Positions 45,990-53,698 of a stretch of 64,000 nucleotides of DNA are shown in pieces (the first letter of the stretch is position 1; every line of letters begins with the position of its first letter). Where the stretch lies: the NCBI GenBank assembly GCA_016712045.1, contig JADJRV010000001.1, forward strand, positions 248,001-312,000. Direction: 5' to 3'. The notes beneath the pieces were generated by a model. The model searched no databases and had not been told where the DNA came from. It was given only the letters and a program-made list of their open reading frames with translations. Made by a program: the position numbers and the translations under genes. Source of the stretch: Chloracidobacterium sp. (GTDB lineage: Bacteria; Acidobacteriota; Blastocatellia; Pyrinomonadales; Pyrinomonadaceae).

Positions 45990-46712
45990 ATGGTCACGAA
46001 AAAGAAAGAAGACGAAGCTCTACAAAACACATTACTCGCCGCGTTGCCGGAGGCTGAGTTCAAAAAGATCCGCCCCCTGCTAAAAGAGGTCGATCTCGAA
46101 CTCGGTGAGGTCCTCTGGGAAATGGACGAAAAGCGTAGATTTGTCTATTTTCCGACCACGGCGATGATCTGTCTCCTGTACGATTCTGACGAGGGCGTAT
46201 CCATTGAGGTCGGGATGACCGGCCGACAGGGGATGGTCGGCGTGGTTACATTTATCGGCGACTCAAGGATGGCGAAACGCGCGGTCGTGCAGCGCGAGGG
46301 CAAAGCTTTTCGCATGAAGGCCGCCGACGTCGAAGAAGAGTTTGCCAACTGTCCTGACTTTCAGGATATCTGCATGTGCTACACTCAGACGCTGATCGCC
46401 CAGATCTCGCAAAATGCGATCTGCAACCGGCTCCACTCGGTTGAGCAGCAGCTTTGCCGCTATTTACTCGTTAACCACGACAACTTACAGACAAAAACCT
46501 TTTCAATGACGCACGAGCAGATATCGAACGTATTCGGCGTCCGCCGCGAAAGCGTCTCGCTCGCCGCTGCCGGGTTAAAAGACCGCGGATTGATCGAATA
46601 TTCACGCGGAACGCTGACGATACTCGACCGGCCGGGTTTGTTGAAAGCCGCCTGCGAATGTTACGAGGTCGTGCGTGAACAGTACGACCGCATCCTCAGT
46701 AAATACATATAA
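45990..46712 (+). CDS. Crp/Fnr family transcription regulator
   Basis: 240 residues. An N-terminal cyclic-nucleotide-like beta barrel (EVLWEMDEKRRFVYFPTTAM, then VSIEVGMTGRQGMVGV) is followed by a dimer helix and a C-terminal HTH (SMTHEQISNVFGVRRESVSL). No Fnr-type N-terminal Cys cluster is seen, so it is not an Fe-S sensor. CNCPDF-type residues are not ligands. It probably regulates the neighbouring stress genes; the ligand is unknown. The frame is complete. Confidence 0.9.
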   Translation: MVTKKKEDEALQNTLLAALPEAEFKKIRPLLKEVDLELGEVLWEMDEKRRFVYFPTTAMICLLYDSDEGVSIEVGMTGRQGMVGVVTFIGDSRMAKRAVVQREGKAFRMKAADVEEEFANCPDFQDICMCYTQTLIAQISQNAICNRLHSVEQQLCRYLLVNHDNLQTKTFSMTHEQISNVFGVRRESVSLAAAGLKDRGLIEYSRGTLTILDRPGLLKAACECYEVVREQYDRILSKYI

Positions 46713-46732
46713 TAATTAACGAGGTAATTGAT

Positions 46733-47137
46733 ATGACAGACAATAAAAATTGCGGACACACATTTACTAACGGACTCACATATCTATTGATCGGTGGCGG
46801 CATCGGCGCAGGTCTCGCATTGCTCTTTGCTCCGAAATCGGGCACCGCACTTCGCAGCGACATTGCCGACGTTACCCGCAAGGGCTACGACGCAACCGTC
46901 GAAAAAGCGACGGCGTTAAAGGATCAGTCGGCAGCGGCGGTGAGTGCCGTCAAGGAAAAAGCTGAGGCCGTGTATGACTTTGCTTCGGCAAAGATCTCTG
47001 CCGGCACCGACGCCATTAATAACGCGGCAGCATCCGCCACCGGAGCCGTCGCTGACGGTCTCGAAAAAATTCAAGACGAGGCCGAGCTGGTCTCAAAACA
47101 GATTGGTAATGGCCGTAAATCGACGAGTATCGTCTAG
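46733..47137 (+). CDS. YtxH domain stress protein
   Basis: 134 residues. An N-terminal TM or amphipathic segment (LTYLLIGGGIGAGLALLFAPKSG) is followed by long Ala-rich helices (AVSAVKEKAEAVYDFASAKI). This is the layout of the YtxH family of general-stress proteins. AACGAGGTAATTGAT supplies an RBS in front of ATG. It starts 20 bp after the Crp/Fnr stop and is probably in the same operon. Confidence 0.88.
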   Translation: MTDNKNCGHTFTNGLTYLLIGGGIGAGLALLFAPKSGTALRSDIADVTRKGYDATVEKATALKDQSAAAVSAVKEKAEAVYDFASAKISAGTDAINNAAASATGAVADGLEKIQDEAELVSKQIGNGRKSTSIV

Positions 47138-47203
47138 GCTAAAACCAAAAGTGCTCTCCTGCACCGTCTCCCACAAACATTCGGTCCAAGGAGGACCAAC
47201 ATT

Positions 47204-49162
47204 ATGAAGACAAGTATAAGAAACACAGCATTTTTCGCGTTGATCGCTATTGCGTTCACATTTAGCACCGCCACACAGGCCCAGAATCGTCCATATCGCG
47301 TTTCGGACCGTGAGGTCCAGACCGTTCTCGACCGTATCGAAGACAAAACCAACGATCTCAAAGACGAGGTCGAACGCAATCTGGATAACAGCAATGTCAA
47401 CGGCACGAATCGCGAAGATTCGATCAACACGATGATCTCAAATTTTGAGAACGCGACCGACCGTTTGAAAGATAATTTCAGATCACGGCGTTCGACGACA
47501 AATGACGTTGACACCGTATTAACTCAGGCAGTAAGGGTTAACAGCTTTATGCGAAACAACCGTCTGTCGCAAAACGCCCAGAGCCTTTGGACGCAGATCC
47601 GTGCCGATCTAAACACGGTCGCGGGATATTACCAGACACGTGCAAACTGGATCGACACCGTCAACAACAACGGCGGCGGTTGGCAGAACAATCAGGGCGG
47701 CTATACCGCATCTGACGCTCAGATCCGAACGATATTGGACCGGATCAAACAGAACAACAACAGGTTTCGCTCGAGTTTCAACAGCGGGAACCGCCGCTAT
47801 AACCGCAACAACCAAAACACCACGGCGGGTGAGGTCGTCGATTCAACCAACGAACTCGAACGTGCACTCATCGAGCTTCGTAACAATTACAACAACCGCA
47901 ACCGCAATACGCGTGGTATCGATGATGTAATGAGACCGGCCGCCGAGATCAATACTTATATCGGCTCTAACCGAACCAGCACCGACGTGATGAACAAATG
48001 GGTCATCGTCCGCAACGACCTGACCACACTTGCGGGATACTATCGCGTCAGTTTTGATTGGAACAACCCGTATAACAACAACGGCAATCAGGGTGGACAG
48101 AACACGGGTTTTGACACCCGTCTGACCGGCACCTATCGATTGAACAGCGGTATGAGCGACAACGTCTCGACCGTCGTCGATCGTGCTATCCGCAGCGCAA
48201 ACTACAGCTCGAACGAGCAGGATCGCATGCGCCGCAATCTCGAGCGTAGGCTTGCCTCGCCTGAAACTCTGACGTTTGAAAAGAACGGCCGTCAGGTAAC
48301 GATGTCTTCGACAAATGCCGCGTCGGTCGTGCTCAACGCAGACGGCGTCAAGCAGACCGAACGGTCACAGAACGGCCGCAGCGTGACCACGACGGTCACC
48401 GCGACCAACAGCGACGTGACGATCAACTACGAAGGCGACCGGATGAACGATTTTTACGTCAGCTTTATGCCGATCGCTAATAATCAGCTCAAGGTCACAC
48501 GCCGCATCTATCTCGAAAATCAAAACACGACCGTCACATCGACGAGCGTCTATGACAAAACGAGCCAGACACCGATGTGGAACACTGGTTCGACAACGGT
48601 AAATAACGGCGGCATTACAAACGGATTTATCATCCCGAATAACACCAACCTGATGGCGACATTAGATAATGCTGTTTCGACCCGTACAGCCAGAGACGGT
48701 GACCGTTTTTCGATGACCGTTACCTCGCCTTCGCAGTACAACGGTGCTGTTATCGAGGGAAATGTCGTCGGCGAACGTTCGGGCGTCGTATCGGGCCGGG
48801 CAAATCTAACGCTCAGCTTTAACTCGATTCGTCTACGCAACGGCCAGACATACCGCTTTGCCGGTATCGTCGAGCAGGTGCAGGACACCGACGGCAAACT
48901 CATTACCGTCAATAACGAAGGCACTGTTCAGGACAAAAGCCAGACCGGGACGACGGTCGTGAGAGCCGGTATCGGAGCCGTGCTTGGAGCAATCATCGGT
49001 GCGATCGCCGGTGGCGGCGATGGTGCCGCGATCGGTGCGGGTATCGGTGCGGGTGCGGGAGTCGGAACTGTGGTCTTGCAGGGACGCGACAACCTCGACC
49101 TCGCTACCGGTTCGCGATTTACCATTACGGCAACTGCCCCGGCAAACGTAAGTTCGCGGTAA
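47204..49162 (+). CDS. Secreted protein with duplicated domain and glycine-zipper tail
   Basis: 652 residues with a clear signal peptide (AFFALIAIAFTFSTATQAQ). Two copies of a helical domain of about 100 residues follow: SDREVQTVLDRIEDKTNDLK and later SDAQIRTILDRIKQNNNRFR, separated by Asn/Gly-rich linkers. Residues of about 300-580 are beta-rich and Thr/Asn-rich. The end is VRAGIGAVLGAIIGAIAGGG and GAAIGAGIGAGAGVGTVV, a glycine zipper of the YMGG type that inserts in the outer membrane. AAGGAGG precedes the ATG, a strong RBS. Function unknown, but surface attachment is likely. Confidence 0.8.
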   Translation: MKTSIRNTAFFALIAIAFTFSTATQAQNRPYRVSDREVQTVLDRIEDKTNDLKDEVERNLDNSNVNGTNREDSINTMISNFENATDRLKDNFRSRRSTTNDVDTVLTQAVRVNSFMRNNRLSQNAQSLWTQIRADLNTVAGYYQTRANWIDTVNNNGGGWQNNQGGYTASDAQIRTILDRIKQNNNRFRSSFNSGNRRYNRNNQNTTAGEVVDSTNELERALIELRNNYNNRNRNTRGIDDVMRPAAEINTYIGSNRTSTDVMNKWVIVRNDLTTLAGYYRVSFDWNNPYNNNGNQGGQNTGFDTRLTGTYRLNSGMSDNVSTVVDRAIRSANYSSNEQDRMRRNLERRLASPETLTFEKNGRQVTMSSTNAASVVLNADGVKQTERSQNGRSVTTTVTATNSDVTINYEGDRMNDFYVSFMPIANNQLKVTRRIYLENQNTTVTSTSVYDKTSQTPMWNTGSTTVNNGGITNGFIIPNNTNLMATLDNAVSTRTARDGDRFSMTVTSPSQYNGAVIEGNVVGERSGVVSGRANLTLSFNSIRLRNGQTYRFAGIVEQVQDTDGKLITVNNEGTVQDKSQTGTTVVRAGIGAVLGAIIGAIAGGGDGAAIGAGIGAGAGVGTVVLQGRDNLDLATGSRFTITATAPANVSSR

Positions 49163-49292
49163 CCAACCCGCGTTTGATCGAAATGCCCCTGGTATAAGGG
49201 CGTTTCATCTTGGGCACGTTCCCGGTAAACGAGCGTGCCCCCTCCTAACTACAATTTGTGTAAGTCCTATGTGATGGTGGGCCTTACGCATT

Positions 49293-49325
49293 AGCCGGCT
49301 GGATAAAACCAGCCGGCATTTTTTT
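49293..49325 (+). terminator. Rho-independent terminator
   Basis: AGCCGGCTGG and CCAGCCGGC flank ATAAAA, followed by ATTTTTTT. A weaker stem (GGGCACG / CGTGCCC at 49214-49242) lies nearer the stop of the glycine-zipper gene. Confidence 0.9.
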
Positions 49326-49328
49326 CCA

Positions 49329-49365
49329 AAAAAAGGCCGCGAGCGTGATGTTCGCGGCCTTTTTC
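49329..49365. terminator. Bidirectional terminator
   Basis: AAAAAGGCCGCGA and TCGCGGCCTTTTTC form a near-perfect hairpin with A and T tracts on both sides. It serves the minus-strand gene at 49422 and the plus-strand gene upstream. Confidence 0.9.
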
Positions 49366-49368
49366 TTT

Positions 49369-49431
49369 CTGACAACTGACAACCGACAACCGACAACCGA
49401 CAACTGACAACTGACAACCGATCACGGATTC
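49369..49431. repeat. Tandem fuzzy repeat (GACAACTGACAACC type)
   Basis: About eight imperfect copies of a 7-base unit (GACAACT / GACAACC) run in tandem. The stop codon of the minus-strand gene at 49422 lies in it. Confidence 0.85.
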
Positions 49432-50132
49432 ACCGTCACCAGTCCGATCTCGCTGGGTTCGCCGTAGTTGGCGTTGTTTTTGCGTAGCTGGACGTACACT
49501 TCGAGTTGGACGGGGTTGCCGGGAGTTGTGGGCGAATATACGACATCGAGGGCTTTGCCGGTGCCGGTTGCTGCAAGTTCGTACGCACCGCCGGAATCTG
49601 CGGGCCGGAGCCAGACCTGCCACGCGTCGGATTCCTCGCGTTTCGAGACGACGACCGAAAATAAATAGCCGTGTTTGGCTTCGCTGAGATCGATCTCGGG
49701 CTGGACGAGAGCGGGCGTGAGCGAATCGGGCTTGGTGCCAACGATGCCATAGCTTTCGCCGACGGCGTTCGTATAACCCGCCGAAGCCTTGATCCGATTG
49801 GCGAATTCAATGACTCGTTCCCAGATGCCCCGCGGAACGTTGGTCGCTGGCGAAAGCGAAAGTGCCGCCGGAAAAGTCGGCGTCGTCCCGTCCACCGGCA
49901 ACTCCATCACATCCTTGCGATAGGTCCTCACCGTATCGACAAACGTATCGATCGTATTTGTCGCCGACGCGAGGAAAACGACCATGTCTTTATCTTTTTC
50001 GATCTGCGTCACCTCGCCGGCGGTCAATCCATATGTCGTCCCGTCGATCTGTGCCTGATCACTAAAAATAACGTGCCACGCGGCCTGATCCTGTAAATTT
50101 GTCGGGTACCATAATGCTGACGGTCTTGCCAT
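49422..50132 (-). CDS. Hypothetical protein with fibronectin-like C-terminal half
   Basis: About 236 residues. ARPSALWYPTNLQDQAAWHV and a Leu/Val-rich helical N-terminal part are followed by ASAGYTNAVGESYGIVGTKP and, near the end, SVVVSKREESDAWQVWLRPA, suggesting an Fn3-type domain. No signal peptide is seen. AAAAGGAGATAAAAAA precedes the ATG at 50132, a strong RBS. I do not know its function. Upstream codons in the same frame are unlikely. Confidence 0.7.
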   Translation of the reverse strand: MARPSALWYPTNLQDQAAWHVIFSDQAQIDGTTYGLTAGEVTQIEKDKDMVVFLASATNTIDTFVDTVRTYRKDVMELPVDGTTPTFPAALSLSPATNVPRGIWERVIEFANRIKASAGYTNAVGESYGIVGTKPDSLTPALVQPEIDLSEAKHGYLFSVVVSKREESDAWQVWLRPADSGGAYELAATGTGKALDVVYSPTTPGNPVQLEVYVQLRKNNANYGEPSEIGLVTVNP

Positions 50133-50275
50133 TTTTTTATCTCCTTTTGATGGTGTACGAAATGGTTCACGGACCCAAAATGACCCGATGCCGCACAAGA
50201 GGGAATAGGAGCACGGGCCCGTGAACACTGGCCCGAAAAACTTTTTCGATGACAAGGAGATTATTGAGGGCAAGC

Positions 50276-50339
50276 AAAAACGGATTCGATGACGTCAAGC
50301 CTGCACTCAAAAGAGCACCCTGTCATCGAATCCGTTTTT
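50276..50339. terminator. Long hairpin with A/T tracts
   Basis: AAAAACGGATTCGATGAC (50276-50293) pairs perfectly over 18 bp with its inverse at 50322-50339. The loop is 28 bases. A- and T-runs at the stem base suit bidirectional termination. Confidence 0.75.
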
Positions 50340-50777
50340 CGAACTTTTCAGATTGTAAGCCCGATATAAATATCCTGTCAAGAAAAAAAACACCGGCGTG
50401 TTTACAAAAAACATAGCGGTGTTTACCGAAAACAAAGCCTTGTCCGGGAAAAACAACGCCGTGTTCACCGAAAACAAAGCCTTGTCCGGAGAAAACTCCG
50501 CCGTGTTTACCAAAAACAAAGCCTTGTCCGGAAAAAACAAAGCCGTGTTCACGGAAAACAAACCCTTGTCCGGAGAAAACAAAGCCGTGTTCACGGAAAA
50601 CAACCGCTTGTAGAGGGAAAACAGACGCTTGTTCGCGGAAAACAAAGCCTTGTCCGGCGAAAACAGAACCTTGTAAGCCAAAATAACCGTCGGATCGTCG
50701 TTTTCCGTTATCAGTTTCCCGTTATCCGTTGCCCCCGCCGCCCTTTTCAAAGCCGTGTACATCAATAAAACAGGCAC
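50307..50777 (-). CDS. Open frame made of a heptapeptide repeat, probably not a normal protein
   Basis: The frame is open for 156 codons only because a 21-base repeat keeps three frames free of stops. Its product would alternate two 7-residue units, VNTALFS and PDKALFS. The plus strand is also open. The first 35 residues come from other fuzzy repeats. It may be a by-product of the minisatellite. Confidence 0.2.
   Translation of the reverse strand: MPVLLMYTALKRAAGATDNGKLITENDDPTVILAYKVLFSPDKALFSANKRLFSLYKRLFSVNTALFSPDKGLFSVNTALFFPDKALFLVNTAEFSPDKALFSVNTALFFPDKALFSVNTAMFFVNTPVFFFLTGYLYRAYNLKSSKNGFDDRVLF
50398..50670. repeat. 21-bp minisatellite, 13 units
   Basis: Two alternating unit types, GTGTTCACGGAAAACAAAGC plus C and TTGTCCGGAGAAAACAAAGC plus C, repeat head to tail with strict 21-base spacing. 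The shared half is GAAAACAAAGCC. The 13 units vary at a few positions. It begins 19 bases into the segment before the defence operon. Confidence 0.93.
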
Positions 50778-50786
50778 GAAACCTCT

Positions 50787-50821
50787 TCGTTGTTCGTTAT
50801 TTACTATTAGTTGTTCGTTGT
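50787..50821. repeat. Short TTGTTCGTTA fuzzy repeat
   Basis: TTCGTTGTTCGTTATTTACT and TTAGTTGTTCGTTG are imperfect copies of a unit of about 10 bases. It separates the minisatellite segment from the E2-like gene. Confidence 0.6.
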
Positions 50822-50854
50822 AGCAGGCCTGACCCGATTCTTCCGTTCCGTTTC

Positions 50855-51590
50855 CTAAAAGAATCTCATGAGCGTCTCAGGTCGCGGATACAGATATAGC
50901 GGATAAATTCGCTGGAATTCTCTGACTCGGTGGGACGCAAGTGTTTTTGCAGCCGAAACGACAAGAATGTGAAAGTTTCTGCAACACTCGCCATAATGAC
51001 GACCTGAAAAGCAAGTGCATGAATCAAGCGGCCTGACATTTGCCAATAGATAGTCGAACGAATGGGGTGTCTCGGAACCAATCCACCTTCCGATGCGGTC
51101 GTAAACGTCCCATTTGACTAGCCAAATCAACGCTTGCTTCAAAAGGTCGATGATCGAGGATTTGTCCGTCCATGGATATATCCATGGAGGATACAGGCAC
51201 ATGCCGTCCAGTCCCCGGGTGTGATATCGGCTCTTATCCGTGATCTTCGGTTCAAGCACTTCACACAGTGGCATCTTCCGGTCGTCGAAATCTGTAAGCC
51301 GTATTCGGAAGAGCCTACATGGATTTCCGATTAAACCTACGAGTTCATTTTACGCCATGGTTCTCCGTACATTTTGGTAAGTGGCGAACTCCGACAACGG
51401 CTCCAGTTAGGACCTCAACCGTGCGATCATGGTGCAGATCATCGAGCAACGGACCATAGTCAGACGGAGATATTACCGGCTTAAACCATCCTTCCCAAAC
51501 CGTCTCACCATTGGCACGTCGGTCTTTAAGTTCAAGCCCAGGAATTTCATTGGCGATTTCGGCTATCTTTTGATCTGTTCGAAAACCCAA
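50855..51590 (-). CDS. Prokaryotic E2-like ubiquitin-conjugating-fold protein with C-terminal SEC-C motif, frame broken
   Basis: About 244 residues. The first part reads ANGETVWEGWFKPV, then YGPLLDDLHHDRTVEV and VVGVRHLPKCTENHGV. After a one-base shift the protein continues CRLFRIRLTDFDDRKMPLCE and TRGLDGMCLYPPW, holding the probable catalytic Cys. IDLLKQALIWLVKWDVYDRI and GRWIGSETPH are typical of bacterial E2-like proteins. Near the end, DSCTCFSGRHYGECCRN is an SEC-C zinc motif. The break is in the A4 run (minus strand) at 51348-51351; removing one base gives NHGVNELVGLIGNP. The TTG at 51590 has CGGAG upstream. The gene starts inside the last codons of the nucleotidyltransferase gene. Confidence 0.72.
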
Positions 51591-51591
51591 C

Positions 51592-52598
51592 CTAGTCTCC
51601 GTAAGGGGCTTTGGGCGATACCCGTGACGTGATAATGGCAGGTGCGCCGCCTGTCCCTGAAGATCCCACCGAACTCGCCTTTTTGGATTCGAAAAGAGCC
51701 GACACATCATTCGATCCGTCGAAGTTGCGAAGACGGTTTAACATTTCGTCCCGCGAGCTTAAGATTGCAGTCCTTTCGGCGTCGGTAAGTTCGTCCACAT
51801 ACGAATCAATCATTCGCGTCGAATCGGCGCGGTCGGGGATGCGGCTATGCGAGATCCACATCGGCAGTTCCTCGAAGAACCGAACAAGAGCGGCATAAAT
51901 CTCTAGATCGGCGTCTCCATCAAAGTAGCTTGTGAGAATTTGCTCGAGATGAAATGACTTCATCTTGAACTGAGTATTGTTCTCGCGGGATTCGTGCTTC
52001 CATTTTTTGCCACATTTGGTGCTCCGGCGAAAGTCCTCGTTCGTCGCGTTTACCTCTTCCGCTGCGTGGATGTATCCGACCGGGTCTGTGAGAATAAACG
52101 AGATCGAGCCTATTCCACCTTTAACCCGTTCATACTTTTGCTGTCTTTTTGCATGACCCCGAAGAATCAACTCTGGCACACGAAATATATCGTCGCCATA
52201 GTTGTTCTTCTCTCCTGATTCCCAAGCAGGGACGATGTCGACGCCAAATTCCTCTTCCGTGGATCGGAACAAAATTATCGACACAGAATGCGATTGTATT
52301 CGGACAACGCTACGAAGACCGGCGGAGCGACGAAGTTTTCCTGTATCAATTTTGCAATCTCGCCAACGGCAGATGAGGGATCGGGAGATAGGTCGCGAGA
52401 GAAGCCAGCCCGGAAAAGAATATCTAGATCATGCGGTGGCCGAATTGCGGTGAATCGTGGGTAGGAACCGATTTGACGACACCTGTGTTTGCCGAGTACT
52501 GAGCAGACAGCCGCGTAGATTTCGGAAATCAATGTCCTTTGCTCCTCAGTCGGAGTGAGCTCCTGATGCGAATAGGTTCTTAATGCTTCATTTCTCAT
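51592..52598 (-). CDS. CD-NTase-like nucleotidyltransferase (CBASS type), frame broken
   Basis: About 335 residues. GSYPRFTAIRPPHDLDILF holds the GS-x-x-R and D-x-D metal ligands of the cGAS/DncV-like (SMODS) fold. The third Asp is in EFGVDIVPAW. RRSTKCGKKWKHESRENN and KMKSFHLEQILTSYF are the usual C-terminal helical features. The frame breaks at about 52287-52293. One inserted base gives EYNRHSVSIILF and joins both parts. In CBASS such enzymes make a cyclic nucleotide on phage infection. The C-terminal 40 residues are a flexible Ser/Gly/Lys tail (end APYGD), which E2-linked CBASS enzymes often have. The gene overlaps the TM-protein gene upstream by 11 bp. Confidence 0.8.
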
Positions 52599-53115
52599 AG
52601 TTGGTCGTAATCATCGCGGTGAACAGGTCATTTAGAAGTCTTCCGCGGAAATTTGAAACTGCGGTGTTTCGGTGAAGGTCAATCTGCCGCATGACGTCCG
52701 CATCTATGCGGTCGGCATCCGCATGGCAATAGACCAGTAATGGAACTTGATCGTCTTTAACTTTCAAGATTTCGTGGATGTTATCTTTCCACTGAGGATA
52801 AAAAACAATGTAGCAATCGGTGCCTTCACGGTTGGCGAATTCGTTCATGTTTGGAACACCGACGAGGTTCTTGTCACTGAACAGCGAAGACCGCAGAACC
52901 ACTTCGCGTAGCGTGGTGTACCCGTCGCCGCTCCCAAAGAGAGCAATCTTCCGCTTCGAAAGGCCCTTTCCTAGACGCATTCCGACGGGGATAACGCCAC
53001 GAAGATACTGCCATCCCTTCACGCACGCCGTGAGGATAACGAGAATCGTCGCTGGATAGCCCAGAACATCTAAGATTGATGTGGTAACGCTCCACACGTG
53101 ATTTAAAGTTTGCAT
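52588..53115 (-). CDS. Single-TM protein with alpha/beta C-terminal domain, putative CBASS effector
   Basis: 175 residues, complete frame. The first 40 include one TM segment (VLGYPATILVILTACVKGWQYL). A basic stretch follows, then an alternating beta-alpha domain: KIALFGSGDGYTTLREVVL, CYIVFYPQWKDNIHEIL, VPLLVYCHADADRI and AVSNFRGRLLNDLFTAMITT. The five strands and the order of helices resemble receiver- or TIR-like Rossmann folds. Catalytic residues of either cannot be placed. It stands upstream of the CD-NTase-like gene in the same operon, the usual place for a CBASS effector. I cannot assign it to a named effector family. Confidence 0.65.
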   Translation of the reverse strand: MQTLNHVWSVTTSILDVLGYPATILVILTACVKGWQYLRGVIPVGMRLGKGLSKRKIALFGSGDGYTTLREVVLRSSLFSDKNLVGVPNMNEFANREGTDCYIVFYPQWKDNIHEILKVKDDQVPLLVYCHADADRIDADVMRQIDLHRNTAVSNFRGRLLNDLFTAMITTNYEK

Positions 53116-53123
53116 ACCGGTTT

Positions 53124-53519
53124 CTATACGCTCGGAATTACCGCAACAAAGATTCCTTGAATTATTAGGTCGGCGGTAAGAACAATTGGCCTAAAACTCT
53201 CGTCAGAGGACTCCGGTCTTAGGACTACTAACCCCTTTTCTTGATGAAATCGCTTTACAGTAGCCTCGCCGTCAACGTAGGCGACAACAATATCGTTCAC
53301 CTCTGCCGTAGGCTGCTGACGAATCAACATCAAGTCTCCGCTCTGAATCCCCGCCTTATCCATCGATTTTCCGCGAGCCTTCAGAATGAAGTGGGGAAAT
53401 CTTGCGGGAGCCAGCCGTGTCGAGACGCGAATCTTTCCCTCGACGTTTTCCTCGGCGAGAGAAAGCACCCCGCATGCCGCGTGGCCTACCACCGGAACGA
53501 AGACCGTTTCTTCCCCCAA
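53124..53519 (-). CDS. S24 peptidase-type protein (UmuD/LexA-like)
   Basis: 131 residues. FILKARGKSMDKAGIQSGDL has the nucleophile Ser, and DGEATVKRFHQEKGLVVLRP the general-base Lys, of S24 peptidases. The cleavage region HAACGVLSLAEEN has the Cys-Gly pair seen in UmuD. No HTH is found N-terminal to it: the frame is open for only about 12 codons upstream of the TTG at 53519, to a TAA. The gene is either UmuD-like or a regulator whose HTH has been lost or frameshifted. It is the first gene of the defence operon, 8 bp before the TM-protein gene. Confidence 0.75.
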   Translation of the reverse strand: MGEETVFVPVVGHAACGVLSLAEENVEGKIRVSTRLAPARFPHFILKARGKSMDKAGIQSGDLMLIRQQPTAEVNDIVVAYVDGEATVKRFHQEKGLVVLRPESSDESFRPIVLTADLIIQGIFVAVIPSV

Positions 53520-53610
53520 TACGCCGAATTGGCCGATCAGATCGCGAAGCCTTTCGAATTAACAAACGAACTAAACTGCAGTCGTGGGATGTCGAGACGG
53601 TTTCGTCGGG

Positions 53611-53656
53611 TGTTTGGAAACAAGGGAAATGTAGCACTAACCGTTTGCTTTGGCAA
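53611..53656 (-). promoter_or_regulatory. Candidate promoter and operator of the defence operon
   Basis: On the minus strand TTGCCA (53656-53651) and TACATT (53633-53628) are 17 bases apart, close to -35 and -10 consensus. A near-palindrome TGTTTCCAAACA follows at 53622-53611, overlapping the expected start site. This is a good place for the S24 protein's operator, but the assignment is inferred. Confidence 0.4.
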
Positions 53657-53660
53657 GAGA

Positions 53661-53692
53661 AAAGGCCCCGTCGTGGGACGAGGCCCTTTTTT
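53661..53692 (-). terminator. Terminator of the efflux operon
   Basis: AAAAAAGGGCCTCGTC (minus strand) pairs with GACGGGGCCTTTTCTC around a four-base loop. It lies 7 bp beyond the tolC-like stop and upstream of the defence operon. Confidence 0.85.
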
Positions 53693-53698
53693 GTAATG

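Noticed and set aside
50398..50670. CRISPR array
   Set aside because: Units are adjacent without unique spacers, the period is 21 bases, and no cas genes are near.
51345..51710. Separate small gene upstream of the E2-like gene
   Set aside because: Removing one A in the A-run at 51348-51351 joins it to the E2 domain, and the WEGWFKP segment fits an E2 N-terminus.
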